Assembly (NCBI RefSeq): GCF_000719335.1
Contig: NZ_JOGB01000033.1
Span: 11,496-75,495, forward strand
Length of the DNA stretch: 64,000 nucleotides
Reading direction: 5' to 3'
From: Streptomyces sp. NRRL S-87
GTDB lineage: Bacteria; Actinomycetota; Actinomycetes; Streptomycetales; Streptomycetaceae
Below the pieces are notes generated by a model. It saw nothing but the letters and a program-made list of their open reading frames with translations. It searched no databases and was not told where the DNA came from. Positions 34,485 to 42,231 of the stretch are shown piece after piece (position 1 is the first letter of the stretch; every line of letters starts with the position of its first letter). The position numbers and the translations under genes are program-made.

Positions 34485-35369
34485 TCAGTCGAGGATGAAG
34501 CTTTCCAGGTAGGCGGGGTTGGCGCGGTCGAGCATCGACTGCGACCGGGCGCGGATCTGACGGTCGCTGTGCTCGCTGGCCGGCAGCATCCAGAAGCGGT
34601 CGGCGCGGATGCCGTCGACGACGTGCTCGGCGACCTCCTCGACCGGGGTGAAGTCCACCTCGTGCCCGGCCGCCCGCATGGCGGCCTCGTACTGGTCGAG
34701 GGTGCGGTACGGGCTCTTGCGCGGGCGCTGCTTGGCGTACCGCTCGGGGCGGTTGCGGTGGGACTCCCACAGGCCGGTGCGCAGCATGTGCGGGCCGGGG
34801 AAGAGGACGGAGGCGCCGACGGCGGCGCCCTCGGCCTTGAGGTGGGCGTAGAGGGACTCGGTCATGGTGACCACGGCGGCCTTGGTGACGGCGTAGACGG
34901 AGGCGGTCGGCAGGGGTGCGATGCCGCCGTCGCCGGAGGAGGTGTTGACGACGTGGCCGGGCGCGCCGCCCGCGATCATGCGGGGGACGAAGGCCTGGAT
35001 GCCGTGGAAGACGCCCCAGACGTTGACCGAGAAGGCCCATTTCCAGTCGTTGGGCTCGTGCTCCCACATCCGGCCCTCGGCGCCGGAGCCGACGCCGGCG
35101 TTGTTGCACAGCACGTGGACCGCGCCGAAGGCCCCGTACGCGGCGTCGGCGAGGGCGAGGACGGACTCACGGTCGCTGACGTCGACGGTACGGGCGAGCA
35201 CCTCGGCGCCCTCCGCCGCCAGCTCGTCGGCGGCCTTGCGCAGGGCCGCCTCCTCCACGTCGCCGAGGACAACCCGGAGGCCCTCGGCGGCGAAGCGGCG
35301 GGCCATGGCGAGTCCGATGCCGCTCGCGGCCCCGGTGACGACGGCGGTCTGGCCGGCTTCGAGGCGCAT
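34485..35369 (-). CDS. Short-chain dehydrogenase/reductase (SDR)
   Basis: A 294-residue classical SDR. The cofactor motif is TGAASGIGLAMARRFAAEG, then NNAG, the catalytic Ser in NTSSGDG and Tyr-x3-Lys in YAVTK. The Asp in VVLGDVEE at the end of the second strand suggests NAD(H) preference. The C-terminal extension after residue 200 is longer than in FabG-type members. Both GTG (35372) and ATG (35369) can start it; the ATG has GGGGAG six bases upstream. The start overlaps the stop of the ADC-like gene, so the two are translationally coupled. Confidence 0.87.
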   Translation of the reverse strand: MRLEAGQTAVVTGAASGIGLAMARRFAAEGLRVVLGDVEEAALRKAADELAAEGAEVLARTVDVSDRESVLALADAAYGAFGAVHVLCNNAGVGSGAEGRMWEHEPNDWKWAFSVNVWGVFHGIQAFVPRMIAGGAPGHVVNTSSGDGGIAPLPTASVYAVTKAAVVTMTESLYAHLKAEGAAVGASVLFPGPHMLRTGLWESHRNRPERYAKQRPRKSPYRTLDQYEAAMRAAGHEVDFTPVEEVAEHVVDGIRADRFWMLPASEHSDRQIRARSQSMLDRANPAYLESFILD

Positions 35370-36166
35370 CACGCACTCCCCTCGGGCGGGCCGTCGAAGG
35401 CCTGCTGCGGGTCGTCGTAGCGCTGGTGGAGGTAGGGCAGGAGCGCCCGGGCGCTCACCCGTTCGACCACCCGGCCCTGCTGGTCGGTGGTCTTCTCACC
35501 GATGGTGATCTCCACGATGCGCCGTACGGGCAGGTCGGCGACCGGGTCGTACATGGACTCGCGCAGGACGACGTCCCCGGTGATCCCCTCCAGCCGGCGC
35601 ACCTTCTCGTTGCGCGTGCAGTGCACGAGCACCGGGTCCCCGTCGAAGCCCGAACCGTCAACGGCCGGAAGGAACTTGAAGTAGAAGTCGGTCTTGCGGG
35701 TCGGCTCGGGCAGCGGCAGCGCGCCGCTGACGGCGCCGCGCACCTCGACGAACGCGATGCCGTGCCGGGCGAGGGCGGCCCGGACGACCAGCCCGTCGCG
35801 CTCGACGGTGACCTCGCCGAGCTTCTTGGGTTCGCCGAACACCTCACGGCCCCCGGTCAGCGCCCGCTCGTGGGTCATCGGCATGACCAGGGGGTACCAG
35901 CCCTCGACCGCGTCGTGGCGGGCGGCCACCGCCACGGATCCGGCGCCCAGCGGGTAGCCGGGGAGGTCGACCTTGCTGATGTTGGCCCGGACCAGGGGGC
36001 GGTCGCCGGGCTTGAGGGGCGGCGGGAGGACCGCCGCCACCACGTCGGGGTCGGTCTCCCAGACGGCCACGACGCCCGTGGACCAGATGTCGGGGAGGTT
36101 CGAGCTCTTCCTGCGCGATGCGGCGACCTCCGCCTCGGTGCGCGCTCCGTACCGTACGCGTGCCAT
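35369..36166 (-). CDS. Acetoacetate decarboxylase family protein
   Basis: A 265-residue member of the ADC family. The segment GGREVFGEPKKLGEV near residues 115-130 carries the Lys pair that forms the Schiff base in true acetoacetate decarboxylase. Other conserved stretches are LPPPLKPGD near the N-terminus and FYFKFLPAVDG further on. Many ADC-like proteins in catabolic clusters are aldolase-dehydratases or act on larger keto acids, so acetoacetate need not be the substrate. It is the first gene of the four-gene operon, divergent from the TetR gene, with an operator-like palindrome 39 bases before its ATG. Confidence 0.82.
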   Translation of the reverse strand: MARVRYGARTEAEVAASRRKSSNLPDIWSTGVVAVWETDPDVVAAVLPPPLKPGDRPLVRANISKVDLPGYPLGAGSVAVAARHDAVEGWYPLVMPMTHERALTGGREVFGEPKKLGEVTVERDGLVVRAALARHGIAFVEVRGAVSGALPLPEPTRKTDFYFKFLPAVDGSGFDGDPVLVHCTRNEKVRRLEGITGDVVLRESMYDPVADLPVRRIVEITIGEKTTDQQGRVVERVSARALLPYLHQRYDDPQQAFDGPPEGSA

Positions 36167-36205
36167 GGGTGTGCCACCCTTCGTCGACGGCTTCCGAACG
36201 GCTTC

Positions 36206-36220
36206 TGTAACACAGTTACA
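36206..36220. promoter_or_regulatory. Perfect 15-bp palindrome, likely TetR operator
   Basis: TGTAAC-ACA-GTTACA is a perfect inverted repeat between the divergent ADC-like operon (start 36166) and the TetR gene (start 36304). Its form resembles operators of TetR regulators of lipid and acyl-CoA metabolism. It probably binds the adjacent regulator and controls both transcripts. Confidence 0.65.
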
Positions 36221-36303
36221 CCGAGCCCGATGAAGGGTAAAGAGGGCCGCACGGAGCAAAACTGACGATGCGTCGGACATCCCTGACACGGAGGAGGACG
36301 TCG

Positions 36304-36936
36304 ATGGCGAAGAGGGCGCTCACCCGCGAGACGGTGCTGGCGGCCGCGGCCGCGCTGGTCAGGCAGCACGGGCCGGACGCCCTCACCATGCGCAAGCTCG
36401 CCGCCGAACTGGGCACGGCGGTCACCTCGATCTACTGGCACGTGGGCAACCGCGAGCAGCTGCTCGACGCACTCGTCGAGCGGACCGTACGGGACATGGC
36501 GGCCATCCGGCCGGCCGGCCGCACCCCCGCCGAGCGCGTGGTCTCGGTGGCCCGCAGCATGCGCCGGGAGCTGCGCGAACGCCCGCACCTGATCGCGATG
36601 GTGCACGAGCGCGGGCTGACCGACCGGATGTTCCTGCCCGCCCAGCAGGCGCTGGTGCGCGAGGTGCGGGCGGCGGGACTGCGCGGGGCGCGGGCCGCGG
36701 ACGCCGTACGGGCCGTCCAGTTCCAGGTCGTGGGCTTCGTCCTGGTGGAGCGCAACCGCGAGCGCTCCCCCGTCCAGTCCCCCGGCGAGGGCGAACTGTG
36801 GGACCCGGCGGAGACGGGCGCGGCGGTGCCCGGGGACCCGGCCCTGCGCCGCGCGCTGGCGCGGCCCGCGGACCCGGAACGGCTCTTCCTGGTCTCCGTG
36901 AAGGCCCTGGCGCAGGCGCTGCTCGCGCCGGAGTGA
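36304..36936 (+). CDS. TetR/AcrR family transcriptional regulator
   Basis: A 210-residue regulator. The N-terminal helix-turn-helix reads LTRETVLAAAAALVRQHG, then LTMRKLAAELGTAVTSIYWHVGNREQLLDALVE, typical of TetR. The remaining 150 residues form the variable helical ligand domain. The ATG has AGGAGG seven bases upstream. It faces the ADC-SDR-amidohydrolase operon across 137 bases that include the palindrome at 36206. Repression of that operon until a pathway intermediate binds is the simplest model. Confidence 0.88.
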   Translation: MAKRALTRETVLAAAAALVRQHGPDALTMRKLAAELGTAVTSIYWHVGNREQLLDALVERTVRDMAAIRPAGRTPAERVVSVARSMRRELRERPHLIAMVHERGLTDRMFLPAQQALVREVRAAGLRGARAADAVRAVQFQVVGFVLVERNRERSPVQSPGEGELWDPAETGAAVPGDPALRRALARPADPERLFLVSVKALAQALLAPE

Positions 36937-37010
36937 CGCCCCACGGCAGGACGGCCCACCGCGACGCCCCACGGCCGCGCCGCCCACGGCCGCGACGCGC
37001 CACGGCAACG
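36935..37010. repeat. Degenerate tandem repeat of about 15 bp
   Basis: Five loose copies related to GACGCCCCACGGCCGC lie just after the TetR stop codon. They could arise by slippage and may fold, since CGGCCG cores repeat. No coding use is seen. Confidence 0.55.
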
Positions 37011-37105
37011 GCGCGGCGGCGACTCCCCGCGTTCCGGCCCGGGCGCGGGCGGCCTGAATCCGACCCCGGTGGGACCGTCACTGTCGGCGGGGGCCCGTAT
37101 CCTCT

Positions 37106-38083
37106 GTGACCATGCTCGAGGACCGTACGACCGCAGAGACGACGTGGCCGACCGCGTACCCCCAGGGGTACGCGGTCGTCGACGTGGAGACCACCGGGCT
37201 CGCGCGCGACGACCGGATAGTCTCCGCCGCCGTCTACCGGCTGGACGCCCAGGGGAACGTCGAGGACCACTGGTACACGCTGGTCAACCCCGAGCGCGAC
37301 CCCGGTCCGGTGTGGATCCACGGGCTGACCAGCGACGTCCTCGAGGGTGCTCCCCTGTTCGCGGAGGTCGCCGAGGAGTTCGCCGAGCGGCTGGCCGACC
37401 GCGTGCTGGTGGCGCACAACGCTATGTTCGACTGGCAGATGATCGCCCGCGAGTACGCGCGCGCCGAGCGCACCGCGCCGGTCCGTCAGCGGCTGTGCAC
37501 CATCGCCCTGTCGAAGGAGCTGCGGCTGCCGCTGCCCAACCACAAGCTGGAGTCGCTGGCCGCCCACTTCGGCGTCGTGCAGCAGCGCGCCCACCACGCG
37601 CTGGACGACGCCCGGGTGCTCGCCGAGGCCTTCCGTCCGTCGCTGCACGCCGCCGCGCGGGACAACGTACGGCTGCCGCTGCTGGAGTGCCGACCGCTGA
37701 CCGAGTGGTCGGACGGCCCGGCCCGGCCGCGGATCGGGTACCAGGCCTCCTACCGGTCCGTCAGCTGGCGGCCGGCGCGTCGCCGACCGCCGTGCCCCTA
37801 CCCCAATCCGGGGCGTTACGAGGACGGCGCCCCGCTCAAGCAGGGCATGCGCGTGGCGTTCTCGGGGGACACCTCGGTGGAGCGGGAGCTGCTGGAGGAC
37901 CGGGCCGTCGAGGCGGGGCTGCACGTCGCCACGAGTGTGTCGCGGCTCACGAGCCTGCTGGTGACGAACGACCCGGACTCGGCCACGTCCAAGGTGGCCA
38001 AGGCGCGCTCGTTCGGGACCCCGGTGGTGGACGAGGCGGCCTTCACGCAGCTGCTGCGGGACGTGGCTCCGGCAGACGGGTGA
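37106..38083 (+). CDS. DEDDh 3'-5' exonuclease fused to a BRCT-like domain
   Basis: A 325-residue DnaQ-type nuclease. The exonuclease domain covers about 20-185: Exo I is VVDVETTGL, Exo II is VAHNAMFDWQMI, and Exo III has HHALDDARVLAEAF with the His of the DEDDh class. About 50 residues of linker follow. Residues about 240-320 look like a BRCT domain (GMRVAFSGDTSVERELLEDRA, then VTNDPDSATSKVAKARSFGTPVVDE), as in NAD-dependent DNA ligase. Such fusions suggest a DNA repair or proofreading role outside the replicase. Start choices are GTG 37106 and ATG 37112; a TATCCT -10-like box at 37098 suggests a leaderless message from the ATG. Confidence 0.85.
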   Translation: MTMLEDRTTAETTWPTAYPQGYAVVDVETTGLARDDRIVSAAVYRLDAQGNVEDHWYTLVNPERDPGPVWIHGLTSDVLEGAPLFAEVAEEFAERLADRVLVAHNAMFDWQMIAREYARAERTAPVRQRLCTIALSKELRLPLPNHKLESLAAHFGVVQQRAHHALDDARVLAEAFRPSLHAAARDNVRLPLLECRPLTEWSDGPARPRIGYQASYRSVSWRPARRRPPCPYPNPGRYEDGAPLKQGMRVAFSGDTSVERELLEDRAVEAGLHVATSVSRLTSLLVTNDPDSATSKVAKARSFGTPVVDEAAFTQLLRDVAPADG

Positions 38084-38147
38084 CCGTGGGGCGACTCGCC
38101 CGGGTCCCGCTCGCCCGGCCCCGCCCGCTGGTCCCACCCTGTGGCCC

Positions 38148-38357
38148 ATGGCACGTTGCGAGGTCTGCGGAAACGACTACGGCATGTCCTTCGAGGTGCA
38201 CGCGCAGGGCGCGGTGCACGTCTTCGACTGCTTCTCCTGCGCCATCCACCGCATGGCGCCCATCTGCGAGCACTGCCGGGTCCAGATCATCGGACAGGGC
38301 GTCGAGGTGGAGGGGCAGTGGTTCTGCGGAGCGCACTGCGCCCGCGCCGAGGGGTAG
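38148..38357 (+). CDS. Small Cys-rich zinc-binding protein (69 aa)
   Basis: A 69-residue protein with four Cys pairs: CEVC at 4-7, CFSC near 28, CEHC near 40 and a final CGAHC, plus several His. The spacing suggests two treble-clef or zinc-ribbon-like sites. The N-terminal ARCEVCGNDYGMSFEV segment is distinctive and looks conserved in actinomycetes. A metallothionein-like or nucleic-acid-binding role is possible; I cannot decide. The ATG follows a C-rich sequence without a clear ribosome binding site. Confidence 0.65.
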   Translation: MARCEVCGNDYGMSFEVHAQGAVHVFDCFSCAIHRMAPICEHCRVQIIGQGVEVEGQWFCGAHCARAEG

Positions 38358-38505
38358 GTGGGGATCGTCGACAGCGTCCGGTAACCACCATCTCGGCACA
38401 TAAAGGACATTGAGGACTCCGACGGGCGTTCCTCCCCCACTGCCCCGGCGGGCGTGGACGGGGCCCGCTCGTCGGGGTCCGGCACGCGCGGGGTACCGTC
38501 GGAGC

Positions 38506-39348
38506 GTGTACCGCTTCTTGCTGACCCGGCAGTGGGTGTGCTTCACCCTCTTCGCCCTCCTCCTCATCCCCGTGATGATCAAGCTGGGCTTCTGGCAGTT
38601 CCACCGCCACGAGAACCGGGTCGCGCAGAACGAGCTCATCGCCCGGAGCCTGGCCGCGAGACCGGTGCCGGTCACCGAGCTCACCTCCCCCGGGCACACG
38701 GTGCCGCGCTCCGACTACTGGCGCACGGTCACGGCCACGGGCACCTACGACAGCGCGCACGAGGTCGTCGTGCGCCGCCGCACCTCCACCGACGAGCAGG
38801 TCGGCGTGCACGTGCTCACCCCGCTGGTCCTCCGGGACGGCCGGGTGGTGATGGTCAACCGCGGCTGGGTGCCGGCCGCCGACGACCAGCGGGCCTACCC
38901 GGCGGTGCCGCCGGCGCCCAAGGGCGAGGTGACGGTCACCGGGCGCCTCAAGGCCGACGAGACCACGGGCGCCTCCGGCATCAAGGACCTCAAGGGCCTG
39001 CCCCCGCGCCAGGTGATGCTCATCAACAGCGCGCAGCAGGCTGCCCTGCAGCACCGGACGGTGCTCGGCGGGTACGTCGAGCTGACCGCGCCCGTCCCCC
39101 CGGACAACAGCCCCGAGCCGATCGCCGAGCCCGACCACGACTCCATCGGCCCGCACATGGCGTACGCGGTGCAGTGGTGGCTGTTCACGGCGGGTGTGCC
39201 GGCGGGGTGGGTGGTCATGGTCCGGCGGGAGAGGCGTGATCGCGAGGCGGCGGCCGCTGCCGGCGCCGGGGCGTCGGCGGATCCTGCCGGTCCTTCCGAT
39301 CCCGAGGATCCTGCGGAACCGGCCGAGGCGGGGACTGCTTCCGCCTGA
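38506..39348 (+). CDS. SURF1 family cytochrome oxidase assembly protein
   Basis: A 280-residue membrane protein with one helix at each end: FTLFALLLIPVMIKLGFWQ near residue 15 and MAYAVQWWLFTAGVPAGWVVM near 215-235. In between lies the SURF1 domain, with GFWQFHRHENR, VLTPLVLRDGRVVMVNRGWVP and the final AYAVQWW signature. SURF1 proteins help insert haem a into cytochrome c oxidase. A Pro/Ala/Asp-rich tail follows. The GTG start is close to a TACCGT -10-like box, so the message may be leaderless. A G-rich tandem repeat starts directly after its stop codon. Confidence 0.88.
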   Translation: MYRFLLTRQWVCFTLFALLLIPVMIKLGFWQFHRHENRVAQNELIARSLAARPVPVTELTSPGHTVPRSDYWRTVTATGTYDSAHEVVVRRRTSTDEQVGVHVLTPLVLRDGRVVMVNRGWVPAADDQRAYPAVPPAPKGEVTVTGRLKADETTGASGIKDLKGLPPRQVMLINSAQQAALQHRTVLGGYVELTAPVPPDNSPEPIAEPDHDSIGPHMAYAVQWWLFTAGVPAGWVVMVRRERRDREAAAAAGAGASADPAGPSDPEDPAEPAEAGTASA

Positions 39349-39349
39349 G

Positions 39350-39379
39350 TCGGGTCGGGTCGGGTCGGGTCGGGTCGGG
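39350..39379. repeat. Six tandem TCGGG pentanucleotides with degenerate extension
   Basis: Six perfect TCGGG copies start one base after the SURF1 stop, followed to about 39425 by looser TTCGGG/TTGGG units. The top strand carries many GGG runs with two- or three-base loops, a strong G-quadruplex pattern. Confidence 0.9.
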
Positions 39380-39452
39380 CTAGGTTCGGGTTGGGTTCGG
39401 TTCGGGTTGAGTTCGGGTTCTGGTTCTGCCTGTGGTTCGGCAGGATAGGGAC

Positions 39453-40208
39453 ATGGATCTTGGACTGAAGGACCGTGTGTACGTCGTCACCGGGGCCAGC
39501 CGTGGCCTCGGCTTCGCCTCCGCCCGCGAACTCGTGGCGGACGGCGCGAAGGTGGTCGTGAGCGGCCGGGACGAGAAGACGGTGGCGGCCGCGGCCGCCG
39601 AACTGGGGCCGAACGCCGTCGGGATCGCCGCGGACAACTCCGACCCCGAGGCCGCGCACCGGCTGATCACCGCCGCGCGCGAGCGGTTCGGGCGCTTCGA
39701 CGGCGTGCTGGTCAGTGTCGGCGGCCCGCCCTTCGGATTCGGCACCGACAACACCGACGAGCAGTGGAGCTCCGCGTTCGAGGCGGTCTTCCTGGGCGCG
39801 GTCCGGTTCGCCCGGACGGCGGCGGCGGAGCTGGGCGAGGGCGGGGTCATCGGCTTCGTGCTCTCGGGCTCGGTGTACGAGCCGATCCCGGGTCTGACCA
39901 TCTCCAACGGGCTGCGCCCCGGGCTCGCCGGTTTCGCCAAGTCGCTGGCCTCCGACCTGGGGCCGCAGGGCATCCGCGTGGTGGGGCTGCTGCCGGCGCG
40001 GATCGACACCGACCGCGTGCGGGGGCTGGACGAGATGTCCGGGGACGCGGAGGCGACCCGGGCCGCGAACGAGTCCCAGATCCCGTTGCGCCGGTACGGC
40101 ACGCCGGAGGAGTTCGGCAAGGCGGCGGCGTTCCTGCTGTCGCCGGCGGCCTCGTACCTGACCGGTGTGATGCTGCCGGTGGACGGGGGCGCGCGGCGGG
40201 GCTTCTGA
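39453..40208 (+). CDS. SDR family oxidoreductase lacking the usual YxxxK
   Basis: A 251-residue SDR-fold protein. The cofactor motif TGASRGLGFASARELV is normal, and the C-terminus YLTGVMLPVDGG is typical. The NNAG segment is replaced by VSVGGPPFG. Where Tyr-x3-Lys should stand, about 12 residues after the catalytic Ser, the sequence reads LTISNGLR, so Tyr and Lys appear to be Ser and Arg. A subgroup of SDRs with this change exists; activity may differ or be lost. The ATG at 39453 is preceded by AGGATAGGGAC. The product cannot be assigned to a reaction. Confidence 0.8.
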   Translation: MDLGLKDRVYVVTGASRGLGFASARELVADGAKVVVSGRDEKTVAAAAAELGPNAVGIAADNSDPEAAHRLITAARERFGRFDGVLVSVGGPPFGFGTDNTDEQWSSAFEAVFLGAVRFARTAAAELGEGGVIGFVLSGSVYEPIPGLTISNGLRPGLAGFAKSLASDLGPQGIRVVGLLPARIDTDRVRGLDEMSGDAEATRAANESQIPLRRYGTPEEFGKAAAFLLSPAASYLTGVMLPVDGGARRGF

Positions 40209-40215
40209 GCCGGTG

Positions 40216-40336
40216 TCGGGGTGGGCTCGCTCCGGGCCCCCGTGGTGTGCGGGTCCCCTCGGCGCTTGACCCGGTCGGGCCCGCAGGCCTCCCCCGGCTA
40301 CTGCTGCGAGGTACTCCAGCGGCAGGCCCACCCCGA
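40216..40336. repeat. Copy B of the dispersed palindromic element, acting as bidirectional terminator
   Basis: It is bounded by perfect 11-bp inverted arms, TCGGGGTGGGC and GCCCACCCCGA. Inside at 40241 is GTGGTGTG(C)GGGTCCCCTCG and CTTGACC, shared with copy A at 10736, and an inner hairpin GCGGGTCC/GGGCCCGC. It lies between convergent genes. Confidence 0.6.
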
Positions 40337-40360
40337 GGGCTGCGGGGCGGAGCGGACGGG

Positions 40361-40921
40361 TCAGGTGACCCGGCGCGCGTGGTGGTCGGTGGCGTGCAGG
40401 CGGGCCTCCGCGCGGAGTTCGGTCAGGCCGGCCGAGTCGCGGGCGTGGGTGAGGGCCTGGTCGGCGAGTGCGTCGAGGGCGTCGGCGGGGACGGCGTACG
40501 GGGCGAGCAGCAGGCGGACCCGGGCGGTGGGCGCCTGGCGCCGACCGTGCAGGGTGACCTGCGAGCGGGCGACGCCGTCCTGGGCCGCGAGCTCCGCGCT
40601 CAGCGCGGCCTCCAGGGCCCGGCCGCGCAGCAGGGCGAAGGCCCCGTCGCCGGTGTCGACCAGCACCGTCTCCAGCCGGGACCGGCGCAGCTGGGCGAGC
40701 AGCCACCACAGGGCGAGCAGGACGCAGAGCGCCAGCACCGCCAGCACCACGGGCCACCACCAGCCCTCGGCGCGCCAGTGCTGCCGCTCGTCGACGCTCA
40801 GCAGGACGTCGTCGCGGCCCGAGAACGGCCACAGTCCGAGGAGTCCGACGACGCCCAGGGCCAGGAGCACCAGGCCGACGAGCCCGAGCAGGACCCGGTT
40901 GACCCGTCCGAGGCGGTTCAC
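40361..40921 (-). CDS. amaP: Alkaline shock response membrane anchor protein AmaP
   Basis: A 186-residue membrane protein. Two N-terminal helices (VLLGLVGLVLLALGVVGLLG and WWPVVLAVLALCVLLALWWLL) are followed by a cytoplasmic domain of about 110 residues. AmaP of Staphylococcus anchors Asp23 to the membrane. The layout and the two Asp23-type genes upstream support the name. The GTG start overlaps the stop of the DUF6286-like gene by four bases (GTGA). It is the last gene of the five-gene operon. Confidence 0.8.
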   Translation of the reverse strand: MNRLGRVNRVLLGLVGLVLLALGVVGLLGLWPFSGRDDVLLSVDERQHWRAEGWWWPVVLAVLALCVLLALWWLLAQLRRSRLETVLVDTGDGAFALLRGRALEAALSAELAAQDGVARSQVTLHGRRQAPTARVRLLLAPYAVPADALDALADQALTHARDSAGLTELRAEARLHATDHHARRVT

Positions 40922-41544
40922 CGCACGCGCCCCCCTTCCTTCGTGGGGCGGGTGACCTTGACGTGGACCTGCATCTCGCGCGCGAGTCCGAGCTCGTCGA
41001 GCCCCACCGCCAGTACGTGGTCGAGGTCCGCCCGTACCTCCTCCAGCGGGCGGAAGTGCGAGGTCGCCCGGACCGTCACCCGGGTCCGGCTCACCGCCGC
41101 CCGGGCGGACTGGATGCCGGACACCTCCATGGCGCGGTCGCGCAGGACGAGCGCGGCCGCCTTGCGGGTGAGCCCGGCCCGGACGCCGGGAGCGACGGCG
41201 CGCATGGGGAGCAGGCCGCGCAGGCCGGGGGTGGCGGCCAGGGCGAGCAGCAGGACCCCCAGGGCCACGGCGGTGACGGCCGCGGCCGTCACCACGGGCT
41301 CGTCCAGGGTGTGCCGCGCGAGCGCGTCGGCGAGGGAGCGGCGCCATTCCATGCCCGGGCGGTGGGCCCGTACGGCGGCGACGTCGTAGAGGAACAGGAC
41401 GGCCGCGCCGAGCAGGACGAACGCCGTCAGGGCCGCCGGCACGCGCCGGGCCGACCAGAACCGCCGGGCCGTTCCGTGGCGCGGGGCCCGGGCGACGGGC
41501 GCGGACGCGGGCTCCTTGTGGAGGTCGGGGGGGCGGGAGGTCAT
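40918..41544 (-). CDS. DUF6286-like membrane protein in the Asp23 operon
   Basis: A 209-residue protein. A basic N-terminus of about 30 residues leads to two helices (PAALTAFVLLGAAVLFLYDVAAV and VVTAAAVTAVALGVLLLALAA) and a cytoplasmic domain of about 100 residues containing GIQSARAAVSRTRVTVRATSHF. The layout resembles AmaP, with which it may form a complex. The ATG overlaps the upstream gene by four bases. The family name is from pattern and context. Confidence 0.7.
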   Translation of the reverse strand: MTSRPPDLHKEPASAPVARAPRHGTARRFWSARRVPAALTAFVLLGAAVLFLYDVAAVRAHRPGMEWRRSLADALARHTLDEPVVTAAAVTAVALGVLLLALAATPGLRGLLPMRAVAPGVRAGLTRKAAALVLRDRAMEVSGIQSARAAVSRTRVTVRATSHFRPLEEVRADLDHVLAVGLDELGLAREMQVHVKVTRPTKEGGRVR

Positions 41545-42008
41545 CGCAGCCGGCTCCGGGGCGAGGGCTGGGTGTGGGTGGAGTGCAGCCGTTCGACGTC
41601 GATGTCGACCTCGGGCACGGTCATACCGGCCAGCTCCTCGACGCGTGCGGCGACGGTGCGCCGGACGGCGGCGCACTCGGCGCCGAGGTCCGAGGGGTAG
41701 TCGAGCTCCAGGCTGATGCGGACCCTGGCGATGTCGTGGTGCACGGTGACGGTCGCGTGCGGGGGCGCCACGTCGCGCGGCGCCCGGGGCAGCGCCTCGC
41801 CCGCGGCCCGGGCGGCGATCTTGGCGACGACGCGGTCGGCGATCCGGGTCGAGCCGCGTTCGGCGGGTGGTACGGCGGCAGCCCGGGAGGGGCGCGGGGG
41901 CCGGGGGCCGGGCGCGGCGGGGGGCCGCGGGGCGTCACCGGCGGCGCGGGGCCCGGTCCCGTCGGGGACCGGCCGGGGGGTGGGTCCGTCCGGGTCGGGC
42001 GTGGTCAC
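41541..42008 (-). CDS. Asp23/Gls24 family envelope stress response protein (second copy)
   Basis: A 155-residue soluble protein. The first 50 residues are Pro/Arg-rich and disordered. The Asp23 core follows: GSTRIADRVVAKIAARAAGE, VTVHHDIARVRISLELDYPS and a conserved helix VRRTVAARVEELAGMTVPEVDIDVERL. These proteins sit at the membrane through AmaP and stabilise the envelope under stress. The GTG is preceded by AGGTGA. It lies six bases after the small membrane gene and overlaps the next gene. Confidence 0.8.
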   Translation of the reverse strand: MTTPDPDGPTPRPVPDGTGPRAAGDAPRPPAAPGPRPPRPSRAAAVPPAERGSTRIADRVVAKIAARAAGEALPRAPRDVAPPHATVTVHHDIARVRISLELDYPSDLGAECAAVRRTVAARVEELAGMTVPEVDIDVERLHSTHTQPSPRSRLR

Positions 42009-42014
42009 GGGCGG

Positions 42015-42206
42015 TCACCTGAGCCGGTCGTCGCGGCCGCGCGGGCGGAGGAAGTCGCCGAGTTCCACGTCCCCGTCGAGGAAGCGGCCCGCCACGAAGC
42101 CGACGGCGCCGAGTGCCGCCACGAGAAGGAAGGCACCGAAGCCGCCGAAGTACCCGGCGAACCCCAACGCCATGCCGGCCAACAGGCCGACCACGGCCAT
42201 GCTCAT
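42015..42206 (-). CDS. Small membrane protein in the Asp23 operon
   Basis: A 63-residue protein with two helices (VVGLLAGMALGFAGYF and FLLVAALGAVGFVAGRFLDG) and a basic C-terminal tail. It resembles the small DUF2273-type proteins of Asp23 operons, though that family link is only by size and position. The ATG has GAGGAG six to seven bases upstream. It sits between the two Asp23-type genes with short gaps. Confidence 0.7.
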   Translation of the reverse strand: MSMAVVGLLAGMALGFAGYFGGFGAFLLVAALGAVGFVAGRFLDGDVELGDFLRPRGRDDRLR

Positions 42207-42231
42207 CGAGAGCTCCTCTCGGCGGGTGCGG

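Noticed and set aside
28787..36936. Genomic island or mobile element carrying the NACHT gene and the amidohydrolase operon
   Set aside because: No integrase, transposase, tRNA gene or flanking direct repeats were seen, and the base composition matches the neighbours.
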